Source of the DNA: Auanema rhodensis
Lineage: Eukaryota; Nematoda; Chromadorea; Rhabditida; Rhabditidae
Assembly (NCBI GenBank): GCA_964057225.1
Contig: OZ059897.1
Span: forward strand, 10,230,001-10,294,000
Direction of reading: 5' to 3'
DNA: 64,000 nt
The translations under genes and the position numbers were made by a program. Shown here piece by piece: positions 24,479-34,812 of the stretch; positions within the stretch are counted from its first letter, which is position 1, and every line of letters begins with the position of its first letter. The notes beneath the pieces were generated by a model. It was not told the origin of the DNA, searched no databases, and worked only from the letters and a program-made list of their open reading frames with translations.

Positions 24479-24738
24479 TTTTTTGTTTTGAAATTTAAAT
24501 ACTATAAAATTATTGCTTATTTGTCATGTTAGATTTCTTTAATTTGAATACTTATTCAAGTTCTAACAATTTTCGATTTAATCACGTTCAATCAACCGTA
24601 TTGTTTTTAAAAATAAAGACAAAATTCAATTTCTGTTCATTGAATTAGAATTTTCATGTTGTCACACAGGAAATGAAGAATCTTAGTTCATTTCAGTAAC
24701 AATGAACACACTAACTTTGTTAAGTTGTTGTAATATCG

Positions 24739-24810
24739 GCCCAAGTAATATAGTGGTTAGTACTCCACGTTGTGGCCGTGGCGACACAGATTCGATTCCT
24801 GTCTTGGGCA
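24739..24810 (+). tRNA. tRNA-His(GTG), type III
   Basis: Type III. Confidence 0.6.
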
Positions 24811-25070
24811 TTTTTTGTTTTGAAATTTAAATACTATAAAATTATTGCTTATTTGTCATGTTAGATTTCTTTAATTTGAATACTTATTCAAGTTCTAACA
24901 ATTTTCGATTTAATCACGTTCAATCAACCGTATTGTTTTTAAAAATAAAGACAAAATTCAATTTCTGTTCATTGAATTAGAATTTTCATGTTGTCACACA
25001 GGAAATGAAGAATCTTAGTTCATTTCAGTAACAATGAACACACTAACTTTGTTAAGTTGTTGTAATATCG

Positions 25071-25142
25071 GCCCAAGTAATATAGTGGTTAGTACTCCAC
25101 ATTGTGGCCGTGGCGACACAGATTCGATTCCTGTCTTGGACA
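25071..25142 (+). tRNA. tRNA-His(GTG), type III, extra changes
   Basis: Type III plus G71 to A, and G31 to A in the anticodon stem. The most damaged plus-strand copy. Confidence 0.45.
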
Positions 25143-25402
25143 TTTTTTGTTCTGAAATTTAAATGCTATGAAATTATTGCTTGCTTGTCATGTTAGATTT
25201 GTTTAATTTAAATACTTATTTAAGTTCTAACAATTTACGATTTAATCACGTTCAATCAACTGTATTGTTTTCAAAAATAAAGACATCTTTCAATTTCTCG
25301 TCATTGAATTAGAATTTTCATGTTGTCACACAGAAATTGAAGAATCTTAGTTCAATTCAGTAACACTGAACACACTAACTTTGTTAAGTTGTTGTAATAT
25401 CG

Positions 25403-25474
25403 GCCCAAGTAATATAGTGGTTAGTACTCCACGTTGTGGCCGTGGCGACACAGATTCGATTCCTGTCTTGGGCA
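25403..25474 (+). tRNA. tRNA-His(GTG), type III
   Basis: Type III. Confidence 0.6.
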
Positions 25475-25734
25475 TTTTTTGTTCTGAAATTTAAATGCTA
25501 TGAAATTATTGCTTGCTTGTCATGTTAGATTTGTTTAATTTAAATACTTATTTAAGTTCTAACAATTTACGATTTAATCACGTTCAATCAACTGTATTGT
25601 TTTCAAAAATAAAGACATCTTTCAATTTCTCGTCATTGAATTAGAATTTTCATGTTGTCACACAGAAATTGAAGAATCTTAGTTCAATTCAGTAACACTG
25701 AACACACTAACTTTGTTAAGTTGTTGTAATATCG

Positions 25735-25806
25735 GCCCAAGTAATATAGTGGTTAGTACTCCACGTTGTGGCCGTGGCGACACAGATTCGATTCCTGTCT
25801 TGGGCA
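25735..25806 (+). tRNA. tRNA-His(GTG), type III
   Basis: Type III. Confidence 0.6.
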
Positions 25807-26066
25807 TTTTTTGTTTTGAAATTTAAATGCTATAAAATTATTGCTTATTTGTCATGTTAGATTTCTTTAATTTGAATACTTATTCAAGTTCTAACAATTT
25901 TCGATTTAATCACGTTCAATCAACCGTATTGTTTTCAAAAATAAAGACAAAATTCAATTTCTGTTCATTGAATTAGAATTTTCATGTTGTCACACAGGAA
26001 ATGAAGAATCTTAGTTCAATTCAGTAACACTGAACACACTAACTTTGTTAAGTTGTTGTAATATCG

Positions 26067-26138
26067 GCCCAAGTAATATAGTGGTTAGTACTCCACGTTG
26101 TGGCCGTGGCGACACAGATTCGATTCCTGTCTTGGGCA
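26067..26138 (+). tRNA. tRNA-His(GTG), type III
   Basis: Type III. Confidence 0.6.
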
Positions 26139-26398
26139 TTTTTTGTTTTGAAATTTAAATGCTATGAAATTATTGCTTGCTTGTCATGTTAGATTTGTTT
26201 AATTAAAATACTTATTTAAGTTCCAACAATTTTCGATTAAATCACGTTCAATCAACCGTATTGTTTTTCAAAATAGAGACAAAATTCAATTTCTGTTCAT
26301 TGAATTAGAATTTTCATGTTGTCACACCGGAAATGAAGAATCTTAGTTCATTTCAGTAACAATGAACACACTAACTTTGTTAAGTTGTTGTAATATCG

Positions 26399-26470
26399 GC
26401 CCAAGTAATATAGTGGTTAGTACTCCACGTTGTGGCCGTGGCGACACAGATTCGATTCCTGTCTTGGGCA
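26399..26470 (+). tRNA. tRNA-His(GTG), type III
   Basis: Last type III copy of the block. Confidence 0.6.
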
Positions 26471-26728
26471 TTTTTTGTTTTGAAATTTAAATGCTATAAA
26501 ATTATTGCTTATTTGTCATGTTAGATTTGTTTAATTTAAATACTTATTTAAGTTCTAACAATTTTTGATTTAATCACGTTCAATCAACTGTATTGTTTTC
26601 AAAAATAAAGACATCTTTCAATTTCTGGTCATTGAATTAGAATTTTCATGTTGTCACACAGGAAATGAAGAATCTTAGTTCATTTCAGTAACAATGAACA
26701 CAATAATTTGGTTTAGTTTGTAATACCG

Positions 26729-26800
26729 GCCCAAGTAGTATAGTGGTTAGTACTCCACGTTGTGGCCGTGGCAACACAGGTTCGATTCCTGTCTTGGGCA
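26729..26800 (+). tRNA. tRNA-His(GTG), type I
   Basis: First copy of the type I block; one change in the variable loop. Lies in a 330-bp unit. Confidence 0.88.
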
Positions 26801-27060
26801 TTTTTTGTTTTGAAATTAAAATGCTATAAACATATTGCTTGCTTGTCATGTTAGATTTGTTTAATTTAAATACTTATTTAAGTTCTAACAATTTTTGATT
26901 TAATCACGTTCAATTAACTGTATTGTTTTCAAAAATAAAGACATCTTTCAATTTCTGGTCATTGAATTAGAATTTTCATGTTGTCACACAGGAAATGAAG
27001 AATCTCAGTTCATTTCAGTAACAATGAACACACTAACTTTGTTAAGTTGTTGTAATATCG

Positions 27061-27132
27061 GCCCAAGTAATATAGTGGTTAGTACTCCACGTTGTGGCCG
27101 TGGCGACACAGGTTCGATTCCTGTCTTGGGCA
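27061..27132 (+). tRNA. tRNA-His(GTG), type II
   Basis: A10, G53 kept; the only non-type I copy right of 26.7 kb. Confidence 0.75.
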
Positions 27133-27392
27133 TTTTTTGTTTTGAAATTTAAATGCTATAAAATTATTGCTTGCTTGTCATGTTAGATTTGTTTAATTCA
27201 AATACTTATTTAAGTTCTAACAATTTTTGATTTAATCACGTTCAATTAACTGTATTGTTTTCAAAAATAAAGACATTTTTCAATTTCTGGTCATTGAATT
27301 AGAATTTTCATGTTGTCACACAGGAAATGAAGAATCTTAGTTCATTTCAGTAACAATGAACACACTAACTTTGTTAAGTTGTTGTAATATCG

Positions 27393-27464
27393 GCCCAAGT
27401 AGTATAGTGGTTAGTACTCCACGTTGTGGCCGTGGCGACACAGGTTCGATTCTTGTCTTGGGCA
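27393..27464 (+). tRNA. tRNA-His(GTG), type I
   Basis: C62 to T gives a G-U pair in the T stem. Confidence 0.88.
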
Positions 27465-27722
27465 TTTTTTGTTTTGAAATTAAAATGCTATAAACATATT
27501 GCTTGCTTGTCATGTTAGATTTGTTCAATTTAAATACTTATTTAAGTTCTAACAATTTTTGATTTAATCACGTTCAATTAACTGTATTGTTTTCAAAAAT
27601 AAAGACATCTTTCAATTTCTGGTCATTGATTTAGAATTTTCATGTTGTCACACAGGAAATGAAGAATCTTAGTTCATTTCAGTAACAATGAACACAATAA
27701 TTTTGTTTAGTTTGTAATACCG

Positions 27723-27794
27723 GCCCAAGTAGTATAGTGGTTAGTACTCCACGTTGTGGCCGTGGCGACACAGGTTCGATTCCTGTCTTGGGCA
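27723..27794 (+). tRNA. tRNA-His(GTG), type I
   Basis: Full cloverleaf; 330-bp unit. Confidence 0.9.
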
Positions 27795-28054
27795 TTTTTT
27801 GTTTTGAAATTTAAATGCTATAAAATTATTGCTTGCTTGTCATGTTAGATTTGTTTAATTTAAATACTTATTTAAGTTCCAACAATTTTCGATTAAATCA
27901 CATTCAATTAACTGTATTGTTTTCAAAAATAAAGACAAAATTCAACTTCTGTTCATTGAATTAGAATTTTCATGTTGTCACACAGAAATTGAAGAATCTT
28001 AGTTCATTTCAGTAACAATGAACACACTAACTTTGTTAAGTTGTTGTAATATCG

Positions 28055-28126
28055 GCCCAAGTAGTATAGTGGTTAGTACTCCACGTTGTGGCCGTGGCGA
28101 CACAGGTTCGATTCCTGTCTTGGGCA
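28055..28126 (+). tRNA. tRNA-His(GTG), type I
   Basis: Full cloverleaf. Confidence 0.9.
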
Positions 28127-28386
28127 TTTTTTGTTTTGAAATTAAAATGCTATAAAATTATTGCTTGCTTGTCATGTTAGATTTGTTTAATTTAAATACT
28201 CATTTAAGTTCCAACAATTTTCGATTTAATCACGTTCAATTAACTGTATTGTTTTCAAAAATAAAGACATCTTTCAATTTCTGGTCATTGAATTAGAATT
28301 TTCATGTTGTCACACAGGAAATGAAGAATCTTAGTTCATTTCAGTAACAATGAACACACTAACTTTGTTAAGTTGTTGTAATATCG

Positions 28387-28458
28387 GCCCAAGTAGTATA
28401 GTGGTTAGTACTCCACGTTGTGGCCGTGGCGACACAGGTTCGATTCCTGTCTTGGGCA
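28387..28458 (+). tRNA. tRNA-His(GTG), type I
   Basis: Last copy before element B, which is inserted 174 bp downstream. Confidence 0.9.
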
Positions 28459-28632
28459 TTTTTTGTTTTGAAATTTAAATGCTATGAAATTATTGCTTGC
28501 TTGTCATGTTAGATTTGTCTAATTTAAATACTTATTTAAGTTCTAACAATTTCTGATCACGTTCAATTAACTGTATTGTTTTCAAAAATAAAGACATCTT
28601 TCAATTTCTGGTCATTGAATTAGAATTTTCAT

Positions 28633-28990
28633 CGTTCCGTTATGCTCCCGCGTCGATCTTACAGACCAATGGAGTCTACAAGATGAGCGTGGTAGTATTC
28701 CAGATGTAGCGGTTAAACATGGAGCATAAGGATAAACATAAGACTCGAGAAAGATTGGTTTATTATATCTACGTGATTACAATAAGATACATATAACTAA
28801 GTAAAGGTTAAACTAATAGAGAACAGAGAGAGAACGACCAACCATCCATGATCGTCCCTGAGGAAAAGCTGAAGTGTTGTAATATGGAAAAGGGCGGGTC
28901 GTCTTCTCTCAGTCTCGCATTCTCTGACTCTAACCCACCTGCTACAGCTTCGTCATATGAATGTAATGCATTGATCATTCGAATGGAACG
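28633..28990 (-). repeat. 3' LTR of element B
   Basis: 358 bp, with short inverted ends CGTTCC and GGAACG in place of the usual TG/CA. A poly(A) signal AATAAA (minus strand) lies at about 28758-28764. Preceded on the minus strand by a purine-rich tract. Confidence 0.93.
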
Positions 28991-29286
28991 TGCCCTTTTT
29001 CGAGTTTATGTCGCGTCCTCGCGACAATCAAAAGTTTTGACTTGATTAACTGTAGCAGAAGGGTTAATGTGTGTATTAAAGTACATGTTACAATACAATA
29101 TTTTACGTAAAATTCTTATAATATGAACATAATACAATATAAAACATCAGTATCTGAAAAGAATTAAAAAAATTTTTAACCAAATTATGAAAGTTTTAAC
29201 CCTCTTTAACGAATACTAGACTATGTTTTACTAGTATTACTTTAAAGAAAGTTATTACAAAACAACTTACAATAAAATCTCATGAG
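28991..29286 (-). other. 3' untranslated region of element B with polypurine tract
   Basis: Between the integrase stop and the 3' LTR. The minus strand ends in GAAAAAGGG just before the LTR, the likely plus-strand primer. The stretch next to it is conserved in element C (48442-48520). No gene seen. Confidence 0.7.
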
Positions 29287-32200
29287 TTAATGGTTTTTTC
29301 TTGATGGTAGCCAATTTGTATCCGAAAGGTCTTCTGGTTCGTCATAAGAGTCTTCATCGTTGTTGTTTCCGTTGATAACCTCTATGATTTCGATATCGCT
29401 GTCATCGTCTGAGCTGTCTGTACGTGTACTGGGCTTATGTGCGATTCCGTCATCTGTTTCTCGATTAAATAATTTGAGATTGTCCTTGTGAACGTCTTGG
29501 ATCTTTCCGAAAAGGTTTTTGATTTGAACCATGTTTCCCTTCACATTAATAACTTCAAATGGTCCATCATAAGCTTTCCGAAGCTTTTGTCCTGGCTTGT
29601 GCATTTTCACAGCTAACATAACGCAGTCTCCTTCTTGTATATCTCTTTCGTGAGTGCGTAATCGAGCATCATGTTTCTTTTTTGCTAATTCTTGATGCTT
29701 TTCCAAATTTTCTTGAATGATTGTTTTCTGTTTGCTTCGGATTTTCTCAATATTTTCAATCTCCTTTGAAATTTCCTTTGGTTCAGTTGTTTCGGGGTAT
29801 AAATCTTTATCCAATCTCAAACGGCTTTCTTTCCCGAATAGTACAACGTATGGTGATATTCCTGTGGTTGCATGCGTTGTGGTGTTCAATGCAAAGGTAA
29901 TTTTTGGCAAAAACATGTCCCAATCAGTGACATCTTCGTTGAGATAATGTGTGAGTCCTTCTTCTAACGTTCTATGAAGTCTTTCTACTTGTCCATTGGA
30001 ATTCTTCTGATGTGGGAGTGTTGATTCATGTTTGATACCGAGTTTTTCGCACATGTCTTCAAATTTCCTTGATAGGAAGTTGGAACCGCGGTCTGTTATT
30101 AAGCGATTCGGTGGTCCATAGACATATACAAAGTTTCTGAGGAATCTATCAATGACAACTTCACTAACAGATGTTGGTATGGCGATAGTTGTAGCCCATT
30201 TGGAGAAAGAGTCTTGTATTGTGAGGACATAGCTGTTGTTCCTTTTTGATGTTGGGAATGGTCTCATGATATCCATATGTATTCTCTCAAATGGTTTTGA
30301 TGGTGTGTTAAATTGACCCATCGGTTGTACGGTCATAGCATGAGGATCTTTCTTTTGTTGTGCACATTTGATGCACTGTTTTACGTATTTTGCTATGTCG
30401 TTCTGCATGTTAGTCCAGGAAAATCTTCGTAATATGGCTTCTTTTGTTTTGTTGATTCCTTGATGCGCCCCGATTGTTGGGTCTTCATGAAATTCTTCAA
30501 TGATTTTGTTAATTATATCACTATCCGATGGCAATATTAACGCTGGATGAGGTCTTTTGACGCTTGGTTTTGTGTAGAGTAAGTTGTTTATAACACAATA
30601 ACGATCATTTTGAATCATATTTTTCTTCGTTCTGTATTCAATCTCAGCTATTGTTCTCTTGATCCAAGGAGTATTTTGTTGGATTGAGCTGAATTCTGGT
30701 AACTTCACAACATTTACTTGTTGTGTCTCAATTTTCTCTTTCGAATTCGTCTTTTGTTTCTTGTTCGACGTCTTTGGATCGTTAGCTTCATCTCCAATGT
30801 ATCTAGAAAGTGCGTCACAGACTTTGTTTAATCTGCCTTCTCGATATTTGATCTCAATATCGTTTTCCTGTATGACCAATTGGAACTTTGCTAGTCTTCC
30901 AAATAGGTCTCTTCTAGTTAGTAAGCTTGTCAATGGGCGATGTGTACTAGGGATTAAAATAGTATCTTGACTAATGATAGCGTCATATGTATGCATATCG
31001 ATGTAATTACAACGTGAAGCAGTGGTTTGTGGGTCCCATATTATTATTGATGTACTTGATTCACAATTACCATGATGTGCATTGCATCCTTCCGTGTTTA
31101 ATATTAAGTTTGACAATATTGTATCGTCAGGCATACGGGTCATGACTCCGCGCTCTAATATTAGACGTGACCGCTCCTCGCACGCGTCGCGGTTGAACGC
31201 GCGCGCTGGGTCATAGGAGGGCTCCGGAGTTGCTTGGGTGATACTATCAATGCGTTGCAGTTCCATGTTATTCCACTTGCGATCGCGGATCGCCTGTCTG
31301 CATTCGCGCTCTCCTATAGGCTGTATTCTATTTATTGTTCTGTTCGTATCGCGGAGGAATAGCAGGTCTCGTACGCATAACTTGTGTACTTCCTCTGAAC
31401 AACGCCACGCATCCCATTCGTGTGCTGTGTGATTTCTTGTGTACAGATGAACTTCTGTACGTAGCACATGGTTTTTCTCTGTTAATCTGCATTTTCTGAT
31501 TGTTGGTGGCATAAGTAATGCGCCTCCTGTTGCTCTTGTACAGATTTGATATGTAGATGCACAGGGCAAGAATATTGCTGCTGTTATTGCCATGATAACT
31601 GTGAGCGTCAAAGGCGAAAGGGTGACAGAGTTTATTCTTGTTGAGCTTCTATCTCTTCCTCTTGAGTTGTCTCTTGGATTTTTGAATTGAACTCTTCTTT
31701 GTCCGTTGTTGTTATTGAATCTACCTCGTTGGTTGTTATGACGAAAATTATAATTTCTTTGATGCCAATCAGAACTCGATTGCCTATTATCTTGTTCGTT
31801 ATAATTTGTACGGCGATTATTATTAGCGAAAGAACCGTAACGGTTTCGATTATTATTGAAATTAGAAAAGTTTTTATTTTTTTGATAATTTTGATAATTT
31901 TGATAATTTTGATAATTTTGATTATTTCTTATCATTTGGTTATCGCGTTGATAATTGCGATTAAATGTTTGGCTATCTCGTCTCTCATCATTACGCGCAA
32001 AGGGTGCTAGTGCTTTGTTCACAGCGTTGACCAACATCGATTGCGTGTCTGTTGTTTGGTTCACTATCGATTCCTCCCAGCGAGCTGCTTCAATCGCTTC
32101 TGTGAAGGATTTTGGCTTTGCTCGGATCACAGCTGGTTTTAGAGAATTTTTAAGTCCTCTGAGGAATGTTGATCTCAGTATTTGATCTTTATGTGGGTCA

Positions 32201-33303
32201 TCAGATGCAAATGCACTCAATGCCATTGTTCTTAATGCTTGGGCGTATGCATCAATTGTCAATTCCCCTTGCGTGGTGTTTTGAAGGTTAATAAGTGCAG
32301 GGTCTTGGTTATATTCAGGGCAGAGCTTCGATGTTAGTGCTCTAATCAGATCATTCCACGAACCAGTTGTTTTAAGTTGTTCAGGAACTTGTCTGTAAGC
32401 TTCTTCTGCTGCTTCATTTTTGAGAAGCAAAGGAAGAAGTGCTAACCTTTCAGGGATAACAAGGCCAATGGCATTAGCAAACAAGTTGAATTTACCCGTA
32501 AAATCACGGAAGTTACGACTGCCGTCGTAAGTTGGACAGTAAGGCGAAAGTAAGGCTTGCGCGATTGTTGTTTTCCCTGCCCCAGGTAGTGAGGAAACAG
32601 CTTCCGTCATGATGTTATTCGTACGGGTAGATGGTATTTTGATCGTTCTACCTGTTATTGGTGGGGTCTCCAAAATAGGGGTTGTTTGCGTGGATGGAAT
32701 AGGTCTATTGGGTGCCTTAGGAAGTGAGTCTGTTGTTGTTAAGATGGGAGTAGAAGTTTGATGAATACTGGTATTTGGTGCAGGTGGTTGAATTGGTGAG
32801 ATATTAATGTTAGGGACTGATGAATATCTGCTTTTGCGCTTGGTGTTGAAAGTTTTATCTTTAGGCGAAAGGTTAAAAAGATCAGTAACAATGTTTCTAA
32901 GAGAACTAAGCCCACCCGCGCTAGAAGTTTTTGAAAGTAATGGGGAATCGGTTGGTTCGGTTAGTGAGAGAGAGAGAGAAGCGTCGCTGATGTTTTGATT
33001 TTTCTTATTTTTATTAGAATTAGAGGAGCGTACCTTTTTAGGAGTGATCGGTGTTTGTTCCTCCACAATGATTGATAGTTCTTCTTCTATAGTAGGTACG
33101 TAGTCCGGGTCGCCTAGTTGTTCAGTAGGTGAGACAGAATCAGTAGTAGGAATAAGGAAATTATCCGGCTTCTTGTCGACTTTCTGCTCCTCTTCTAATA
33201 TAGCGACGTCTTGAGCTCGAGCTCGACTTCTGGTAAAGGGAGCTGAGTCTTGGGAATCGAAATGCGTACTTATAGGTACGGCTGAATGGAATCTCTTAGC
33301 CAC
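29287..33303 (-). CDS. gag-pol: Gag-Env(N)-RNase H(C)-integrase fusion of element B
   Basis: 1338-codon uninterrupted frame. In order: an N-terminal Ser/Pro/Thr-rich region; capsid-like domain (about 32060-32550, Tyr-Asp-Gly-Ser near its start); basic Asn/Arg-rich domain with repeated Asn-Tyr-Gln triplets (31640-31990); hydrophobic signal segment (about 31555-31620); Cys-rich Env N-terminal domain (to about 30945). At about 30940 the Env sequence switches in frame to the end of RNase H (His-Arg-Pro-Leu). Integrase follows, with an HHCC zinc-binding motif (about 30350-30490) and catalytic Asp, Asp and Glu motifs (about 30265, 30095, 29985). The residue after the first catalytic motif is Arg where element C has Gly. 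The first codon is GTG; no ATG lies upstream before a stop. The first in-frame ATG is at 32608-32610, just before the capsid. Confidence 0.88.
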   Translation of the reverse strand: MAKRFHSAVPISTHFDSQDSAPFTRSRARAQDVAILEEEQKVDKKPDNFLIPTTDSVSPTEQLGDPDYVPTIEEELSIIVEEQTPITPKKVRSSNSNKNKKNQNISDASLSLSLTEPTDSPLLSKTSSAGGLSSLRNIVTDLFNLSPKDKTFNTKRKSRYSSVPNINISPIQPPAPNTSIHQTSTPILTTTDSLPKAPNRPIPSTQTTPILETPPITGRTIKIPSTRTNNIMTEAVSSLPGAGKTTIAQALLSPYCPTYDGSRNFRDFTGKFNLFANAIGLVIPERLALLPLLLKNEAAEEAYRQVPEQLKTTGSWNDLIRALTSKLCPEYNQDPALINLQNTTQGELTIDAYAQALRTMALSAFASDDPHKDQILRSTFLRGLKNSLKPAVIRAKPKSFTEAIEAARWEESIVNQTTDTQSMLVNAVNKALAPFARNDERRDSQTFNRNYQRDNQMIRNNQNYQNYQNYQNYQKNKNFSNFNNNRNRYGSFANNNRRTNYNEQDNRQSSSDWHQRNYNFRHNNQRGRFNNNNGQRRVQFKNPRDNSRGRDRSSTRINSVTLSPLTLTVIMAITAAIFLPCASTYQICTRATGGALLMPPTIRKCRLTEKNHVLRTEVHLYTRNHTAHEWDAWRCSEEVHKLCVRDLLFLRDTNRTINRIQPIGERECRQAIRDRKWNNMELQRIDSITQATPEPSYDPARAFNRDACEERSRLILERGVMTRMPDDTILSNLILNTEGCNAHHGNCESSTSIIIWDPQTTASRCNYIDMHTYDAIISQDTILIPSTHRPLTSLLTRRDLFGRLAKFQLVIQENDIEIKYREGRLNKVCDALSRYIGDEANDPKTSNKKQKTNSKEKIETQQVNVVKLPEFSSIQQNTPWIKRTIAEIEYRTKKNMIQNDRYCVINNLLYTKPSVKRPHPALILPSDSDIINKIIEEFHEDPTIGAHQGINKTKEAILRRFSWTNMQNDIAKYVKQCIKCAQQKKDPHAMTVQPMGQFNTPSKPFERIHMDIMRPFPTSKRNNSYVLTIQDSFSKWATTIAIPTSVSEVVIDRFLRNFVYVYGPPNRLITDRGSNFLSRKFEDMCEKLGIKHESTLPHQKNSNGQVERLHRTLEEGLTHYLNEDVTDWDMFLPKITFALNTTTHATTGISPYVVLFGKESRLRLDKDLYPETTEPKEISKEIENIEKIRSKQKTIIQENLEKHQELAKKKHDARLRTHERDIQEGDCVMLAVKMHKPGQKLRKAYDGPFEVINVKGNMVQIKNLFGKIQDVHKDNLKLFNRETDDGIAHKPSTRTDSSDDDSDIEIIEVINGNNNDEDSYDEPEDLSDTNWLPSRKNH

Positions 33304-34799
33304 CTTGCTAGAACTCTTGGTTTGAAAAAACCTTGAGTGCTTGGTAACGTGTGGGATGTTGAGACGTTAAAGAATGCGGTGAATAAGGATGAGGATGTAG
33401 GCAAAATGAGAAAGGCTTTGGAGAGCGACCGGTGTCGTATCGACAACTTGTGAGAATGAGGTCGATGCCTTGGCCAATGGCGATGGATCCGCCTTCTACT
33501 GTGTGATATCGGGACTCTGGTGCTCTCCGTATTTTCTCTGTAGTTGAAAATCTGATTCACAAAACATCTGGGGTGACCAAGCTCTTATTTTACAAAACGT
33601 TTAGTGTAATTCGTAATATTCGTTCAATTACAGCACATTTTACTGATTTGTATGCAACCATTTTCCTCATGCTGACTAAACTTATGTTTTGTTACACTAG
33701 TTTCTCGACCATGTGGTGTGTCATCTTGCAACAAAACTTATGGTGTAATTCGTAACATGCTTTTGATAAAAGAGCAGTTTAACAATAAATGTGCACCAAT
33801 TTCTCTTTTGTGACCAAAAATAATTTTTGTTTCTTTACAATCTGGTTTTCAAATACATTTGGTGTAGCTCACATGTTTTGTTGTAACAAAAGTCATGGGA
33901 TTCGTAATATTAGTTTTACAAAAGAGCGTTTCGCAATGATGAATGTAGGTATTTCGTGATCAGAAATCGAATTTTGAAAAAAAAGCAGAGTTAAATGGCT
34001 AAATATTACAAGAACTAGTATTAAAGTTGGAATAAGGTTCAATGCGTGAGTCTTATGCTTCTGAACAACAATAACGGTATGAGGAAGGTGACATTCAGTA
34101 AGGGGAGAAAATCCAAACCGATATGCTTTAGCCAACACGACCTGTGTTAATCATGATTCAAATTCGAGATAACATTTTTCAACAGGATTTTTCGGACTAT
34201 AGCGATCTATAAATTAACAATCCTCCCTTTTTGGTGAGGTTTCCCGTGTAATTTTTTTCATGCGTACTGATTATAAATTTAGGATGTTAGAAGCAAAATT
34301 TGTCTGAACGAAATCGTAACGCAAAATAAAATAGTCCTGATCGCAAAACAAACTTCATCCACGAAATATAAAGATATAACCGAAGTTATTCTTTCCTTGA
34401 AGCCAAAATTAATTCTTAAAAGGAGAAGGCGTGGGAAATACAAACTAACAATTACTTTAGGTGAATTTGTTCACTAATTCAGCCTAAAGCCCTCATCAAG
34501 CTTCAAGGTTGGGTAACAGAGCATTTCAGATGTTATAAGCAAGGATACGAAATTTAAAGGTTCAGACGAAAGAATTTTTGTGAACAAACGGGAAAATAAT
34601 AATCTCGAAACGTATAATCCTTCTTTAAAAAAAAAGGATTCCTTGCCTCTGTTCCCATTTAACGTTGTTGGCCCCTCCGTATTGTGTTGAGACATAGAGT
34701 AGATGGTATGAGAAAAAGAGAGATGAAAGAGATTTGAAAATAAATTAACAACACAAACATTAGAGAGAAGGAAGAAAAAAAAATTTGTGATAAGTTCGA
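33304..34799 (-). other. Leader of element B with degenerate repeats
   Basis: About 1.5 kb between primer site and gag. At about 33583, 33730 and 33883 a motif of the form CAAAAC..T..TG(T)AATTCGTAA recurs, giving three diverged repeats about 150 bp apart. The remainder is AT-rich with short frames only (33270-33560, 33573-33755, 33893-34138, 34474-34695) and no recognised protein. Confidence 0.6.
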
Positions 34800-34812
34800 G
34801 GTGGAACCTCCA
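34800..34812 (-). other. Primer binding site of element B (tRNA-Gln type)
   Basis: Minus-strand TGGAGGTTCCACC starts at the LTR edge. Thirteen bases match the tRNA-Gln 3' end, fewer than the 18 in element D. Confidence 0.8.

Larger units (their letters stand above)
7531..28632 (+). repeat. tRNA-His satellite, central block
   Basis: About 63.5 head-to-tail units of 332 bp (a few 330-331), tRNA genes on the plus strand, each followed by TTTTTT. Up to about 26.5 kb most copies are type III (A10 and A53); from 26.7 kb onward almost all are type I. A 9-unit higher-order repeat of 2988 bp is visible at about 9.8-15.8 kb, and 7-unit repeats of 2324 bp at about 20.4-25.1 kb. The block ends where element B is inserted. 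No open frame of note is present. Confidence 0.95.

Noticed and set aside
7531..28632. Regular repeats at first sight like a CRISPR array
   Set aside because: The unit is 332 bp with a tRNA gene, far longer than CRISPR repeats, with no variable spacers and no cas genes.
28848..29045. Open frame on the plus strand in the LTR of element B (also 35028-35216)
   Set aside because: It is antisense to the element, differs in the two LTR copies only by what follows the LTR, and shows no domain.
33893..34138. Short minus-strand frames in the leader of element B (also 34474-34695)
   Set aside because: No domain, no counterpart in elements A or D, expected by chance in 1.5 kb.
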